From contig JAKSZT010018048.1 in the NCBI GenBank assembly GCA_026826555.1, forward strand, positions 711,222-775,221: 64,000 nt of DNA, in the 5' to 3' direction. This stretch comes from Tolypeutes matacus. Its lineage: Eukaryota > Chordata > Mammalia > Cingulata > Chlamyphoridae. A program made the position numbers and the translations under genes. The notes under the pieces are model-generated. The model saw only the letters and a program-made list of their open reading frames with translations, ran no database searches and had not been told where the DNA came from. Positions 11,925-22,432 of this stretch are shown here, one piece after another. How positions within the stretch are numbered: the stretch's first letter is position 1; each line of letters begins with the position of its first letter.

Positions 11925-13004
11925 TGCAACTGGAAAAAGACCTTGACCAAAAGGGGGATAAGGAAAAGACAAATGATTTTATATGGCTAAAATACTTCAA
12001 AGTGAGTCAGGAGGTCATTCCAGAGGTTATGCTTATGCACTTCTCAGCAGGATCTCTTTGACTGCCAAAGTGGACACTCTCCCAAATAGCGGAACTCCTA
12101 AGGGCACTGGAGACATCCAGACACCATAGTCAGGGCAGATAGCTCAGGAGTTTGATGCTTTGCCAATGGGCCCTACTTTGGAATTTATGCTCTCCAGAGT
12201 GAACAGAGTTGGACTCAGTAATGGTTTTCCCTACACATGGCTCTTCTCTCCTTCTATTTGAATGTATAATTAATACTAGAGTTGGTAGGTGTATGTCCAA
12301 GAGACTTGAATCTTTGGACTGTCCATGTGCCATCTGGGCCCTGAATCTCAATGGAGTTACAACACCTACTCTCCAGTTCATTGGTCTCACGTAGGACAAC
12401 TAACATGGAGGAGATGATGGACAACTACCATACCAAGGAACCTAGAGAGTCTACAACTGCAAGCGAGTCCCATCCATCAGCCATATGGGATCACAGCCCC
12501 CTCTCAATTAGAGGTAGAATGGACATCACCATCCCAGAATCCTCAGGACTGAAGAATGAACAATGGACTAGAGTAGACTGACTGGCATTTAACTGTAAAC
12601 TTACTGTGATTCTAGCAATGGAAGAAATTATATCATTGATATGGAGGCTGTGGCCACTGGAAGTTCTGAGGGCAGGGAGAAGAAATATGGGGGCATTTTC
12701 AGGACTTGAGAATTTTCCTGAATGACATTGCAATGAGAGATACAGGCCATTATAAATCTTGCCATAGACTACAGAATTGGGTGAGAAAGTATGTAAACTA
12801 CAATGTAAAAGTGAAGCCACAGTAGTGGCAATGCTCCAAAATGTGTTCAATTGTAATGAATGTACCTCACTATGGAAGGATGTTGCTAATGTGGGAAAAT
12901 ATGGGTGGTGTGGGGAGTGGGGTATATGGCAATCCCCTATATTTTTTATGTGACATTTGTATAATCTAAGTGTCCTTTAAAAAATAAAAATAAAATAAAT
13001 TAAT
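11925..13004 (+). mobile_element. L1 3'UTR-only insertion with 13-bp target duplication
   Basis: This copy of the long L1 3'UTR starts in its middle section ('aaaaagaccttgaccaaaag') and ends with 'aatctaagtgtcc' and an A-rich tail. It is flanked by a 13-bp direct repeat, 'aatatctcttatg' at 11,912-11,924 and 'aatgtctcttatg' at 13,005-13,017 (one mismatch). Beyond that repeat the host L1 continues without loss. The A-tail plus target duplication shows insertion by target-primed reverse transcription of an RNA that contributed only 3'UTR sequence. Confidence 0.8.
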
Positions 13005-14653
13005 AATGTCTCTTATGAACATATAAGCAAAGATTCTCAATAAAATGCAAGCAAACTGAATCCAATAGCATATTAAAGGAATTATACACAATGTTCAAAT
13101 GAGATTCATTCAGGTTATGCAAGAGTGGTTCAACATAAGAAAATCAATTAATGTAATACACATTAATAGAAGGAACAAATAACAAACATATGATCATCTA
13201 AATTGATGCAGGAGAGGCATTTGAAAAAATCCAGCATCCTTTCTTGACAAAAACATGTAGAAAACTAAGAATAGCATATTTCCTCAACCTGATAAAGGGC
13301 AGATATGAAAGTCCCATAGCTATTGTCATACTTACTGGTCAAAGACTAAAAGATTTCCCTCTAAGATCAGGAACAAAACAAGGATATCCACTGTGACCAC
13401 TCTTAGCATTGTAATGGAAGTTCTACCTAAAGAAATTAGGTAAGAGAAAAAAAAATCCCAACTGGAAAGGAAGAAATAAAATTTTCTCTATTTACAGATG
13501 ACAACATCCTATATATCAAAAATCCTGAAAATACACAACAAAGCATCTAGAGCAAATAAATTAATTCAGGAAATTGATGGGGTGTAAGTTCAACAGGAAA
13601 AATCATTAATATTTCTATACATCAGAAATGAATGATGGAAGAAAAATAAACAAAATTCCATTTACAATAGCAACCAAAAGAATCAAATAGCTCAAAATTA
13701 ATCTAACAATGGTTTTGAGGAACTTATACACAGAAAACTTTAAAATTTTTCTAAAAGAAAGCAAGAAAGACAAAATAAATGGAAAGATAATCCATGTTCA
13801 TGGATTGAAGTCTAAATTGTGTTAAGAAGTCAATTATACCCAAAACTATTTAAAGATTCAATGCAACCACCAGAAAAATGCCAACAGCTTGTTTGCAGAA
13901 ATGAAAAAAACCAATTGTCAAATTTATGTGGAAGGGTAAGAGTCCCCAAACAGTCAAAGCCTTTTTGAAAAAGAAGTTGCTGAACTCACACTTCCAAATA
14001 TTAAAACTAATTATAAAGCCACAGTACTAAAACATTATGGTACTGGCAGAGGGACAGACATATAAACCAATTGAATCAAATTTTGAATTATGAAACCAAC
14101 TTTCACAAATATGGATGATTGATTTTTGCCAAGTTTGCCAAGATTATTCAAGTTGAAAATAATATTCTGTTTAACAAATATTCAGAAAACATTATGTGCA
14201 CATTGTAAAAGATGGAGGCAGTTTTATATCACACAACATATGCAAAAATCATCTCAAAATGGATCAAAGACCTAAATATAAGAACCAGAAGTATAAAACT
14301 CTTATAAGAAAATATGGGGAATCATTTGCAGGACATTGCATTAAGCAATGATTTCTTAGATTTTACAACCAAAGTCCAAGCAACAAAATAAAACAAACAA
14401 ACAAAACAAAAAATAGATAAATTGTACCTCATCAATATTAAACATTTTTGTTCATCAAGGACTTTGTCATCAAAGTAAAATGACAATTTAAGCAATGTCA
14501 GAAATCATTTGAAAATCACATATCTAATAAGGTTTTTATATTGAGCAAATAAAAAGAAATCCTTCAATTCAACCACAGACTAATAACCCATTTAAAAAAT
14601 GGGCAAAAGACTTAAGCAGCTATTTCTCCAAAGAAGATAAACAAAAGTCCATT
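13005..14653 (+). mobile_element. Old L1, piece 3: reverse transcriptase and C-terminal ORF2
   Basis: Continues the split L1: 'ataagcaaagattctcaataaaatgcaagcaaactgaatccaa', 'tgcaagagtggttcaacataagaaaatc', 'aggaacaaaacaaggatatccactgtg', then the RT active-site region ('ttctctatttacagatgacaacatcctat', which still spells the Asp-Asp pair) and the C-terminal half up to 'aaagaagataaacaaaag'. Stops and indels occur throughout. Confidence 0.8.
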
Positions 14654-15079
14654 TGTGGTGTCTTGGACTTATGTAGCCCAGAAAAACACATTCTTAAGCT
14701 TAATCCAATCCTGTGGATGTGAACCCTTGTAAATAGGACCTATTGATGAGGTTACTTCAGTTAAGGCGTGAAGCAGCTGAATTAGAATGGCTCTTAAACA
14801 TTTTACTGAAGGCCTTGTAGGATATGTCTGTCACAAAGAGAGAGAGAAAGTCAGAGTGAGCAGTCGGAAGCTTTAAGTCAATGGAATCAGTAAACCGGGA
14901 GAGGCTTCCATGTGAATTGTGCAGAAAAACACAAGGATAGCTGGCAACCAGCACCCAAAAGCCACAGTCTTTTGGGATAAAAATCACATTGGTGGCACCT
15001 TGGTTTTGGACTTCCAGCCTTGAAACTATGAACCATTGTGTATGACATGTGCTTTATTAGCTTTGAAAATAATATCACA
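14654..15079 (+). mobile_element. Sense MaLR-type LTR
   Basis: The 426-bp segment has the ERVL-MaLR LTR layout in the sense direction: an early 'gtggatgtgaacccttgtaaataggacc' block, 'gaggttacttcagttaagg', an 'agagagagaaag' block, then 'ccttggttttggacttccagcct' and 'tgaaactatgaacca' before the end. It interrupts the old L1, which resumes at 15,080 with 'atttcaaatcaaaagcacaatg'. The end of the LTR is degraded and I see no clear 5-bp target duplication. Confidence 0.7.
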
Positions 15080-15297
15080 GTAGGAATTTCAAATCAAAAG
15101 CACAATGATACCACTTCACACCCAGTAAATGGCTACTATTAAAAAATACCATGTAACCAATGTTGGAGATGATGTGGAGAAACAGGAACACTCATTCATT
15201 GTTGGTGGGGGTGTAAAATGATGCAGCCACTGTGGAAGACACATACAGTTCTTTAGAAAGTTAAATAAGTACCACATGACCAGCAATTACAGTTCAA
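15080..15297 (+). mobile_element. Old L1, piece 4: truncated ORF2 end
   Basis: The L1 continues with 'ataccacttcacacccag', 'gttggagatgatgtggagaaacagg' and 'catgaccagcaattac', then stops inside ORF2 and runs directly into olfactory-receptor sequence. The 3'UTR and A-tail are missing, so the junction is a deletion or recombination breakpoint rather than an insertion end. Confidence 0.75.
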
Positions 15298-15700
15298 GGT
15301 CTATGCAGTGTAGTTGCTGGTAGTTGCTTTGCCTTCATTGCATGTCACATATTTGCAAATTTTCTACTGTGCTCAAGTTTCCAACCACGGGAGGGCAAGG
15401 AAAGGCTTTTCCACCTCTGTCCCACTCATCATTGTGAGGATTATTTTTGTAAGCTCAGTCACTTCTGTGTACATGAAGGCAACCTCTGACTCACCCACAA
15501 TTTAGGACAGGATCATCTCTGTGTTCTATTCTATAGTCCCTCCTTTCTTGAATAATATTATGTATATTTTTAGAATGAAGCAAATAAAGCAGGCTGTAAA
15601 GAGAATTATGAGCAAAAAATTTACTCATGAAAGGGATAACTTACTTATTTTAAGGCACTCCATGTTGATGAGGTGAGTTGCAAAATGCTTAAAAATTAAC
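15298..15700 (+). pseudogene. Olfactory receptor pseudogene, 3' fragment (OR14-like)
   Basis: This is the last third of an OR coding region, from about transmembrane helix 5 to the C-terminus. It aligns with the larger pseudogene at 26,735-27,050 over its whole length ('gctggtagttgctttgcc', 'ctcaagtttccaac', 'tctgtgttctattct', 'aagagaattatgagcaaaaa'). The frame shifts in the 'gggcaaggaaagg' area (about 15,393). A TAG at 15,503-15,505 replaces what is a CAG codon in the paralogue. The TM7 motif, normally Asn-Pro-x-x-Tyr, reads Asn-Asn-Ile-Met-Tyr. The first two thirds of the gene are absent, and the L1 remnant ends directly at its left edge. It has no function as a receptor. Confidence 0.75.
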
Positions 15701-15989
15701 TTTATTGCCTATTTCTCATTTGAGAATACTAACCTGAGTTCTATGATATAGTTACTGTATTAAGTGACAGCACAGAAACAACAAAATCATATTTCATTTG
15801 CTGAAAACTATATTCTAAATAGGTTAACAATTTCTTTGTATGTCTTATGAATTTTTGTTGATATCTGGGTATAGATTATTTTGATTTGTTAGCTTTGGAG
15901 GTCAGATTTTACCTCTTACCTAAGGTTTTATTGTAAATTGATTCTGTGTTGAGGCTCTTATCCAACTATTATTCTAGTTTATACTGTTT
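15701..15989. other. OR 3' flank plus unassigned AT-rich DNA
   Basis: From about 15,700 to 15,840 the sequence is still alignable with the 3' flank of the OR pseudogene at 27,060-27,260 ('gatgaggtgagttgcaaaatgc', 'gcacagaaacaacaaaatcatat'). Beyond that I recognise nothing. Confidence 0.5.
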
Positions 15990-16770
15990 TCCCTGGGCAT
16001 GTTTTCAATAATTCTCTAGTAAGTACGACTCTTTCCCTCATATAAAAGCAGTTCTTTTTTCCAGCTTCTTTCCGTTGGCTCTGGGATATGCAATTTGTTT
16101 TAATAACAGTTTTTTTTTTTTTTCTCCCTGGAAGCTGCAAGCAGGTCATCTCCACTCTTTGACCCCTGGTTTACATTTGCACTCCAGCTTTTAGCACTGT
16201 GACTGCTCTGTGGCTCACATACCCTTAATTCATGGCTTTTCTATCCCTGCAACTTGCAAGTTCAGGGACCCAGACATGTGCCCTGGGTCAGTCTTCCATG
16301 GAGCCAGTTGAGGTTGGTTATCTAAGACACCCAATTTTTCATTAGGTGAAGCACTATTTGGGCCTAAGAGACTCTAACTGGAATGTGTGCAGGCCACAGA
16401 GCCACCCCCAGGATTCGGTCTGCCTTCAGGGATGCAAATTGTATGTCCAGGTCTCCAAACTGCCACCATGGTTCAATCAGGTTTCAGAGACCTGCCTTTA
16501 ACACACTCGTGCCATCAAACCACTGCTGTGTATCCCACAAACTGCCATGCAGTTCTAAAGGTAGTAGAGGGACCCAGAGCAGTAAATGTTTCCTGATGCT
16601 CTCAAAACAATTTTAGATTTTTTTTCTAAATCAACATTTGTTGAGTTGTTCTCTAAGATTTATCATCTTCCAGTGTTTTGAAAAAATTTATTCTGCCTTT
16701 TTACAGTGTTTCTGAGGTGAGACTTTCAGCAGGGCATCTTTCAGTGCAACTTGGAGACATCCCCTACCCA
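15990..16770 (-). other. Possible L1 5'UTR, antisense (uncertain)
   Basis: This is a locally GC-richer stretch (16,120-16,600) with CpG-poor, C-rich words. Its style resembles the antisense L1 5'UTR at 34.9-36.3 kb, and it is followed at 16,775 by an antisense L1 3' end. The two overlapping open frames at 16,383-16,616 show no recognisable domain. The assignment is weak; an old LTR is an alternative. Confidence 0.25.
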
Positions 16771-16774
16771 ATAA

Positions 16775-17010
16775 ATCTTTTTTTAGTTAAGTTATAGGTT
16801 TATAGAAATATCATGCTGAAAATTAAGAGATCTCTTTTATCCCCCTCTACACATGCTGTTTTCCCTGTAATTAGCATTTTGCATTAGAGTGGTATCTTTG
16901 ATATAATTGATGAAACAATATTATTATAGATATATCCTTACTTACAGTCCATAGTTTACATTAGGGTTCTCTGTTTTTGCTCTGTTCAGATCTTTGGTTA
17001 TTTGTGGGTC
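16775..17010 (-). mobile_element. Old L1 3'UTR fragment, antisense
   Basis: The segment matches the antisense 3' end of older mammalian L1s: 'ttaagttataggtttatagaaatatcatgctgaaaattaagag', 'gcattagagtggtat', 'attgatgaaacaatattattata', 'cagtccatagtttacattagggttc'. Confidence 0.65.
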
Positions 17011-17934
17011 TTTGAAATTTCTTTTCCTTTAATTTGTGGTCAGCTAGTGACATGAGAGAGAGATTCCATTAAACAACTGAAGCCAGGGGAAAAGAGAAGA
17101 AGAGCAGAAGAGCTAGGTCTCCTTGATTTTCAAAGTGGTTCTAAGTTGGGGCTTTCTTTCAATTCTTAGCCAAGCTCCTTAAAACTCTGCTGTAATTATT
17201 AACTTCTATGGTTCAAGCCTATAAGTTTGTCAGAGGTGAAAGCTTAGGGTATGCTCATATCTTTTCTGAAAATGTGCCTGACTGACACATGAACATATCT
17301 TTGTAAATTCTCTGTTATACAGCTGACATTTTACAATGCCATTATTTCCCAAAGTAACTCTCTCCCCAGATTCCTCTCTGTCTTTCAAGAAGTCTATTAT
17401 TTACCTGTTATAATTCATCCCTCAGGTTACAACAGTTGACTAACTTCTCTTTTAATCATTTTAAGGAATGTCATGTGCACAGCTCCTATATGCACTGAGA
17501 GAGATCTCAGTTGACACAAAAGCAAGCACCTTACATAAATTCTTTAACATTACCACAGACAAACCAACATAGTAAACAGGAAACAATTAATAGAAGGTCT
17601 GCCTTTCTCCCTCCAAAATCAGGTACCTACACAAGAAATATGGGCTGCTATCTTCAGACCAAGTGTTTCCTGGTAGCCTGGTAATCTTAGCTAAAATGTT
17701 GCAAAGCTCTCTTACCAAGATCTAACTTTGCTTCAGCCTTAGTTTTGTTGCTGTAAATCATTGATTAAACTCAGAGTTCAGACAAAGTTGATTCTGACAG
17801 ATTTTCTTAATTTTTCTGGATTTATCGATTTATCTATGCCAAGATAAACATTTGGACCTCTAAATTTGGTAATGCTGCTGATATTACTTAATGAATCTAA
17901 TTGTGTTTTTATATACTACATTTGACAGTTAATA
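17011..17934. other. No recognised feature
   Basis: About 900 bp of ordinary AT-rich sequence with no gene, RNA or repeat that I can name. It may contain decayed LTR or L1 sequence. Confidence 0.4.
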
Positions 17935-18650
17935 AAAAATAAAAATAATACTAAATGCAGCATCAAACTTTATCAAATATGTAAGAATGAATCAAATAAA
18001 AATTACATAATTTATTCATGAACACTAAAATATCTCATAGTGAAAAATTAAAGAAGACTTAAATATGAAGAAGTGGAAATAATTCATACCTAAGAAAATT
18101 TCACACTTTAAAAAATATTAATTCTTACCCAGCTACCTGCTCAATCCAATGAAATATAAATAAAAATGCCAATAGTCTTAATTGTCTGTGGAAGTATTTT
18201 GGAATTTTTCCTAAAATTTATATAGGAAAACTAGTGGTCAAAAAATTTATGACAATTTTGAAGTATATAAAGTTAGATAAATTACACTGAAAGAATTCAT
18301 GATTTCTGAGCAACGTAATTAATCCATATGTTATTGCCAAAAAGAGTGATAAATAATCCAGTGGAACAGAATAGAGAATGCATACACAGACAGACATACT
18401 TACAGCAAAATATGGGCCTTTCAATAAAAGTCACCTGAAAAATTTAATACATATATTGAAAAAATAAAACTTTTCCATACATCTCAAATTTTTAAATATT
18501 AATATGATTTGAAAGGCTGGAAAATATATTTTACTATTGAGAAAGCTAATATAACATATAAAAAGGAAGTAAAAAAAACAAACAGATAAAGCATGTAGAA
18601 AAGTTATATAAAAGATATGTATGTGTTACAATATAACAAAATAGATCATA
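17935..18650 (+). mobile_element. Very old L1 ORF2 fragment
   Basis: Scattered matches to the C-terminal half of L1 ORF2 in sense orientation: 'ccaatgaaatataaataaaaatgcc', 'gatttctgagcaacgtaattaatcc', 'ccagtggaacagaatagagaatgc', 'aatatgggcctttcaataaa'. All frames are closed. Confidence 0.55.
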
Positions 18651-18864
18651 TACTGAATGAAAATTCAGCATATGTCAACACTTTTGAATCACTGAGATTC
18701 AATTGTCTGAGCATAGTTAATTAAACAGGAAATCAATGACAAAAATTAAGAGTACTTCTAAGACCTAGGGAAGGCTTCCACTCTTCACAGGATCTGACAG
18801 GTACACTCATATCATTGTTACAACTAAACAGTAGATGTAGTAGTGTCTTCTAATGTGCACTTTT

Positions 18865-19045
18865 TTGCCATGTACTAGTCCAAATGCTTTAATATTCCAT
18901 TGTGTCACATCCTCAACCAGCTCATGAGGGTGGACACAATTCATAACATGCTAAGAGATAAAGAAACTGAGTCACAAAATATGACATGATGTGAACAGCT
19001 GAAAAGTGACTCCCAAAGCTCAAAGCCTTTAGTGCTAGTCTTTGA
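18865..19045 (+). repeat. MIR SINE
   Basis: Shows the MIR order of words: 'catgtactagtccaaatgctttaatattcc' (the 'gtgctaagtgcttta' part), 'catcctcaaccagctcatgaggg' (from 'atcctcacaacaaccctatgagg'), then 'aaagaaactgagtcacaaaat' (from 'gaggaaactgaggcacagag'). MIR is an ancient mammalian tRNA-derived SINE. This copy is diverged. Confidence 0.7.
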
Positions 19046-19124
19046 CACCAGGCTAGTAAATTACATTCAAAATATTTATGTTGACAGTTTTGACAATATC
19101 AAAAGAACTGCTTTTTTTTCTATT

Positions 19125-19415
19125 GGAATTGTTCTGCATATTGCAATGATGGGCACAAGCTATTATACATTTTGTCAAAACTTATAAAATTGTGTGGTGC
19201 AAAGTGTAAACCATAATGTAAACTTTAGACCATGGTTAGTAGCAATGCTTTAATATGTGCTCATCAATTGTAACAAATGTACAACATTAATGAAAGATAT
19301 TGTTAATGGGTGAAAGTGTTGGAGGGAGAGGGGATGGAGCATGTGGGAATCCCTTACATTTTCTATGTAACATTCAGGTCATCTAAAGCTCCTTTTTAAA
19401 AAAAGAAGAAAAATT
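19125..19415 (+). mobile_element. L1 3'-end fragment, sense
   Basis: This is the terminal block of the L1 3'UTR: 'ttctgcatattgcaatgatgggcac', 'ccatggttagtagcaatgctttaatatgtgctcatcaattg', 'gtaacattcaggtcatctaaagctcc' and an A-rich tail at 19,397. Confidence 0.75.
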
Positions 19416-19689
19416 CCGGGACAAATATTGAGATTTTGGATTGGCTAGTGAAAACCATTACATTTTACTGAGAAAATATTTTACAAATATTAAAACAGAA
19501 ACACTTGATATCTGGGATAGGGGTGAAGCCAATTTCTGTACCTCTTCTTTCCAGCTGTTTTGTCTTTGAGATGCTCAATCATCTCAGCATAGGAATCATC
19601 ATAATATTAGGAGAACTGCAGTTTTATTTCTGTATTAATTATTGCCTCAATAAGCTTCAAATATCCAATATATAATATTTCCTTTTTTA

Positions 19690-20270
19690 TAATTTTATTT
19701 TAAAGAAGTTTTAGGTGATATATTTGTTACATCAAAAATATAGGGGATTCCCATATAACCCACCCCTTCTCTCTCCCACACGTTCCCACATTAACATCTT
19801 TCATGAGTGTGGTACATTTGTTTTGATTGATAGACACATATTGAAGTGTTGCTACTAAGCATGGACTATAGTTTACGTTATAGTTTGCACTTTCCCACAT
19901 ACAATTTTATAGGTTTTGACAAAATGTATAATGGCCTATATCTGTCATTGCAATATCATGCAGGACAATTCCAATGTCCCAAAAATGTCCACATGTTACA
20001 CCTATTCTTCTCTCCCCCTCCCTCAGAACTTTTGGTGGCTACTGCCTTTAGATCAATGAAAAGTTCTTCCATTGCTAGAATAATAATGTCAATAATAGAA
20101 TAATAATGAAATAATAATGGGTTATTTTGTTCTATAGTTCATTCCCCAATTTTGAGAATTGTGGGATGTTTATGCCCACTCTGTTTCTGATTCAGATGGG
20201 GCTTAGATCCATGGGCAAATGGATGGAACTGTCTTGCTTTAAGTTTTAGATAAAGTATTTCTTGATACAC
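19690..20270 (-). mobile_element. L1 3'-end fragment, antisense
   Basis: This is the reverse complement of the same terminal block, plus upstream 3'UTR: 'aaaaatataggggattcccatataacccacc', 'tgttgctactaagcatggactatag', 'cattgcaatatcatgcaggacaattcc' and 'ggggcttagatccatggg'. Together with the sense copy at 19,125 it forms an inverted pair with a spacer of about 275 bp. Confidence 0.75.
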
Positions 20271-21754
20271 TAAAGTAGTATTCATGCACTATTATCTACG
20301 TCCTCTTCTCTCATTATCTAGAGTCAATTATCATCCACAAATTACCTCTGGGCAATGTCTATTATAGATTGAAAGGATTGTGCTCCCATCATTTTCCCTA
20401 ATGCCCTCTGGAGCTCAATACAGAGGCACTTGTTCTAAAGCCAGATTATTCCTGTCAAGATACAGTATTTCAAATAAAGCTTCCCACTTGAGCTTACCTA
20501 CATGAAACAGGATTGGATACTCACCTTAAATCCTGACTTTCTTATCTGGCATAAGAAGACAATATTATCTTGTTTGTGTTTTTGTTATTAGTTTCTATTT
20601 TCCTTCTCCTGTACCTCACTCTATTAATCACCAACACTTCTTTCCTGAAGTATTCACTTATTTGTTGAAAGAACATTCTAATAGGTCTAGAATAGAAAAT
20701 ATAGATAGAGAAGGTATGCACATAAAGACACCAATGTCATCTTCTTTATTTTTTGCATTAAAATATTTCATTCTATTAATAGAACTTTTAAGAGAATTGC
20801 TAGTTCATCATGTAAGTGAAGAGTGAACATATACCAACATTGGATGGACCCAAGGACAGCAATGCAAGCAGGAGCTGAGGGGACTCTACATGCTCCTTAG
20901 AGCTTTAATATGCAAAATACTAATTTATATTTATAGTTAAATCAATTTATTGGTGTGCTTGTGTTTATCTACAAAATGGAAATAATGATTTATGCATGGT
21001 ATTGTTGTTCAATTAATTATTTTATGAAAATTGTCTATAATTTTCTCTTTACCAATCTATATCAAGAATTTTCCACTTATTCAGTTTGAATCAGTGAACA
21101 TAATCCTCTGTTTTGCAGGTGTAATTCTTGGACTTATAGTATATGATGAAAGAGCATGTAAACATCTATTCATTACATATCTTACAACTCCCAAACCAGT
21201 GCTTTCATATAATCCATCCAAAACTATTTTGAAAGAATTAGTAAATTATAAATAAATTAAAATTAGATGGATGTTTAAATGAATAAATTAATGAAGAAGT
21301 ACTATTATGAAGAAAATATGTCTTCCATTTATTCAGGTAGATGAATTCATCTTTCAGATACTTGTAGAATAGACATTATGTAATATGCATTTACACTTTG
21401 AGGAATGAGGGCAGTCATGCAATATTCTATCCACCCCAGGTAAGCTTTACTGAGAAAAGCAATCCCTGACACCTTCCAGTCTACATATAAAGAAATGGTC
21501 CTAATTATATAAAAATCTGTCAGCAATTTTAATGTTGATTTTATATTTTCCTATACTTGGGAAAAAAGTGTAATAGCCAATGCCATTTTTCATTTGCTTA
21601 CTAAAAACAATAGCACTTTGTATATTTAAGATGGAATAAATGTACATGTTCAAGGAGCATTTGCTTAATCATATTGTCAGTTATTTTTATTTCATATTTA
21701 TACATTTTTAAACATAGATTTCTGAGTATACCCTCTTTTAAATGTTTTATAAAT
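20271..21754. other. No recognised feature
   Basis: About 1.5 kb of AT-rich DNA. A 74-codon open frame at 21,031-21,255 shows no domain or family resemblance and is probably chance. Confidence 0.4.
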
Positions 21755-21905
21755 TCACAAATTAGGTGTTACTATATATTATATTGATAAGGAAATTTAG
21801 GTTAAAAGATGTTTGAGAGTTTCCCCTGTGCAAAAAGTCAAGTAAATGGCAAAACTGAGATGCAAAAGATATCTTTCCCTGAAGGCCATGACATTGCACC
21901 TCTTT
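21755..21905 (+). repeat. MIR SINE, 3' half
   Basis: Diverged MIR words in order: 'ataaggaaatttaggttaaaagatgtttgagagtttcccc', 'caagtaaatggcaaaactgagatgcaaaag', ending with 'aaggccatgacattgcacc'. Confidence 0.6.
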
Positions 21906-21970
21906 GACACTGTCGTGGGGAAATTCTAGGTAGAAACCCAAAATTTATTGGTGAACGTCACGCAATAATA

Positions 21971-21990
21971 TGTGTGTGTGTGTGTGTGTA
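21971..21990. repeat. (TG)n microsatellite
   Basis: About ten TG units immediately before a MaLR-type LTR. Confidence 0.9.
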
Positions 21991-22432
21991 TTCACTCCTT
22001 TTCCAAACTTTACCTGGTGCATTGAATTGTGTCTCACAGTTTGGATATGCTCTTGGTCTTGGCTGCATTCTGGTGAGTATAGACCCATTGCAAATAAGAT
22101 ATCTTCAAGATGTTACTTAATTTAATATTTAGCCTCCTCTGAATCACGCTATGGCTTTTTTCCAGATTACTAGAGTCCTTTATGGACAGAGTAAAAGTCA
22201 GATGGAGAGAGAAACTGGAGGACTCTGTGTTCTTTCACAGGTGACTCCAAAGCCAAGGACCAAGGAGAGCAGGCAGCTATACCAGAAAGTGAGCCTTCTG
22301 GGGGATCACATCTCTTTGTTGATGCCTTGAATTTATACTTCTCCTAGCCTGAAAAGGGTAAACCAATAAATCCCCATTGTTTATGAGAAGCTGTTACATA
22401 GTATTGGTATTAGCAGCCAGGAAACTACAACA
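21991..22432 (+). mobile_element. Sense MaLR-type LTR
   Basis: It follows the ERVL-MaLR pattern from start to end: 'gcattctggtgagtatagacccattgcaaataagatatcttcaagatgttact', 'ccagattactagagtcctttatggacag', 'agatggagagagaaactgg', 'ttcttctagcct'-like 'acttctcctagcctgaaaagggtaaaccaataaatccccattg' and a terminal 'agcagccaggaaactacaaca'. The AATAAA near 22,366 would be its polyadenylation signal. It appears to be a solo LTR. Confidence 0.75.
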
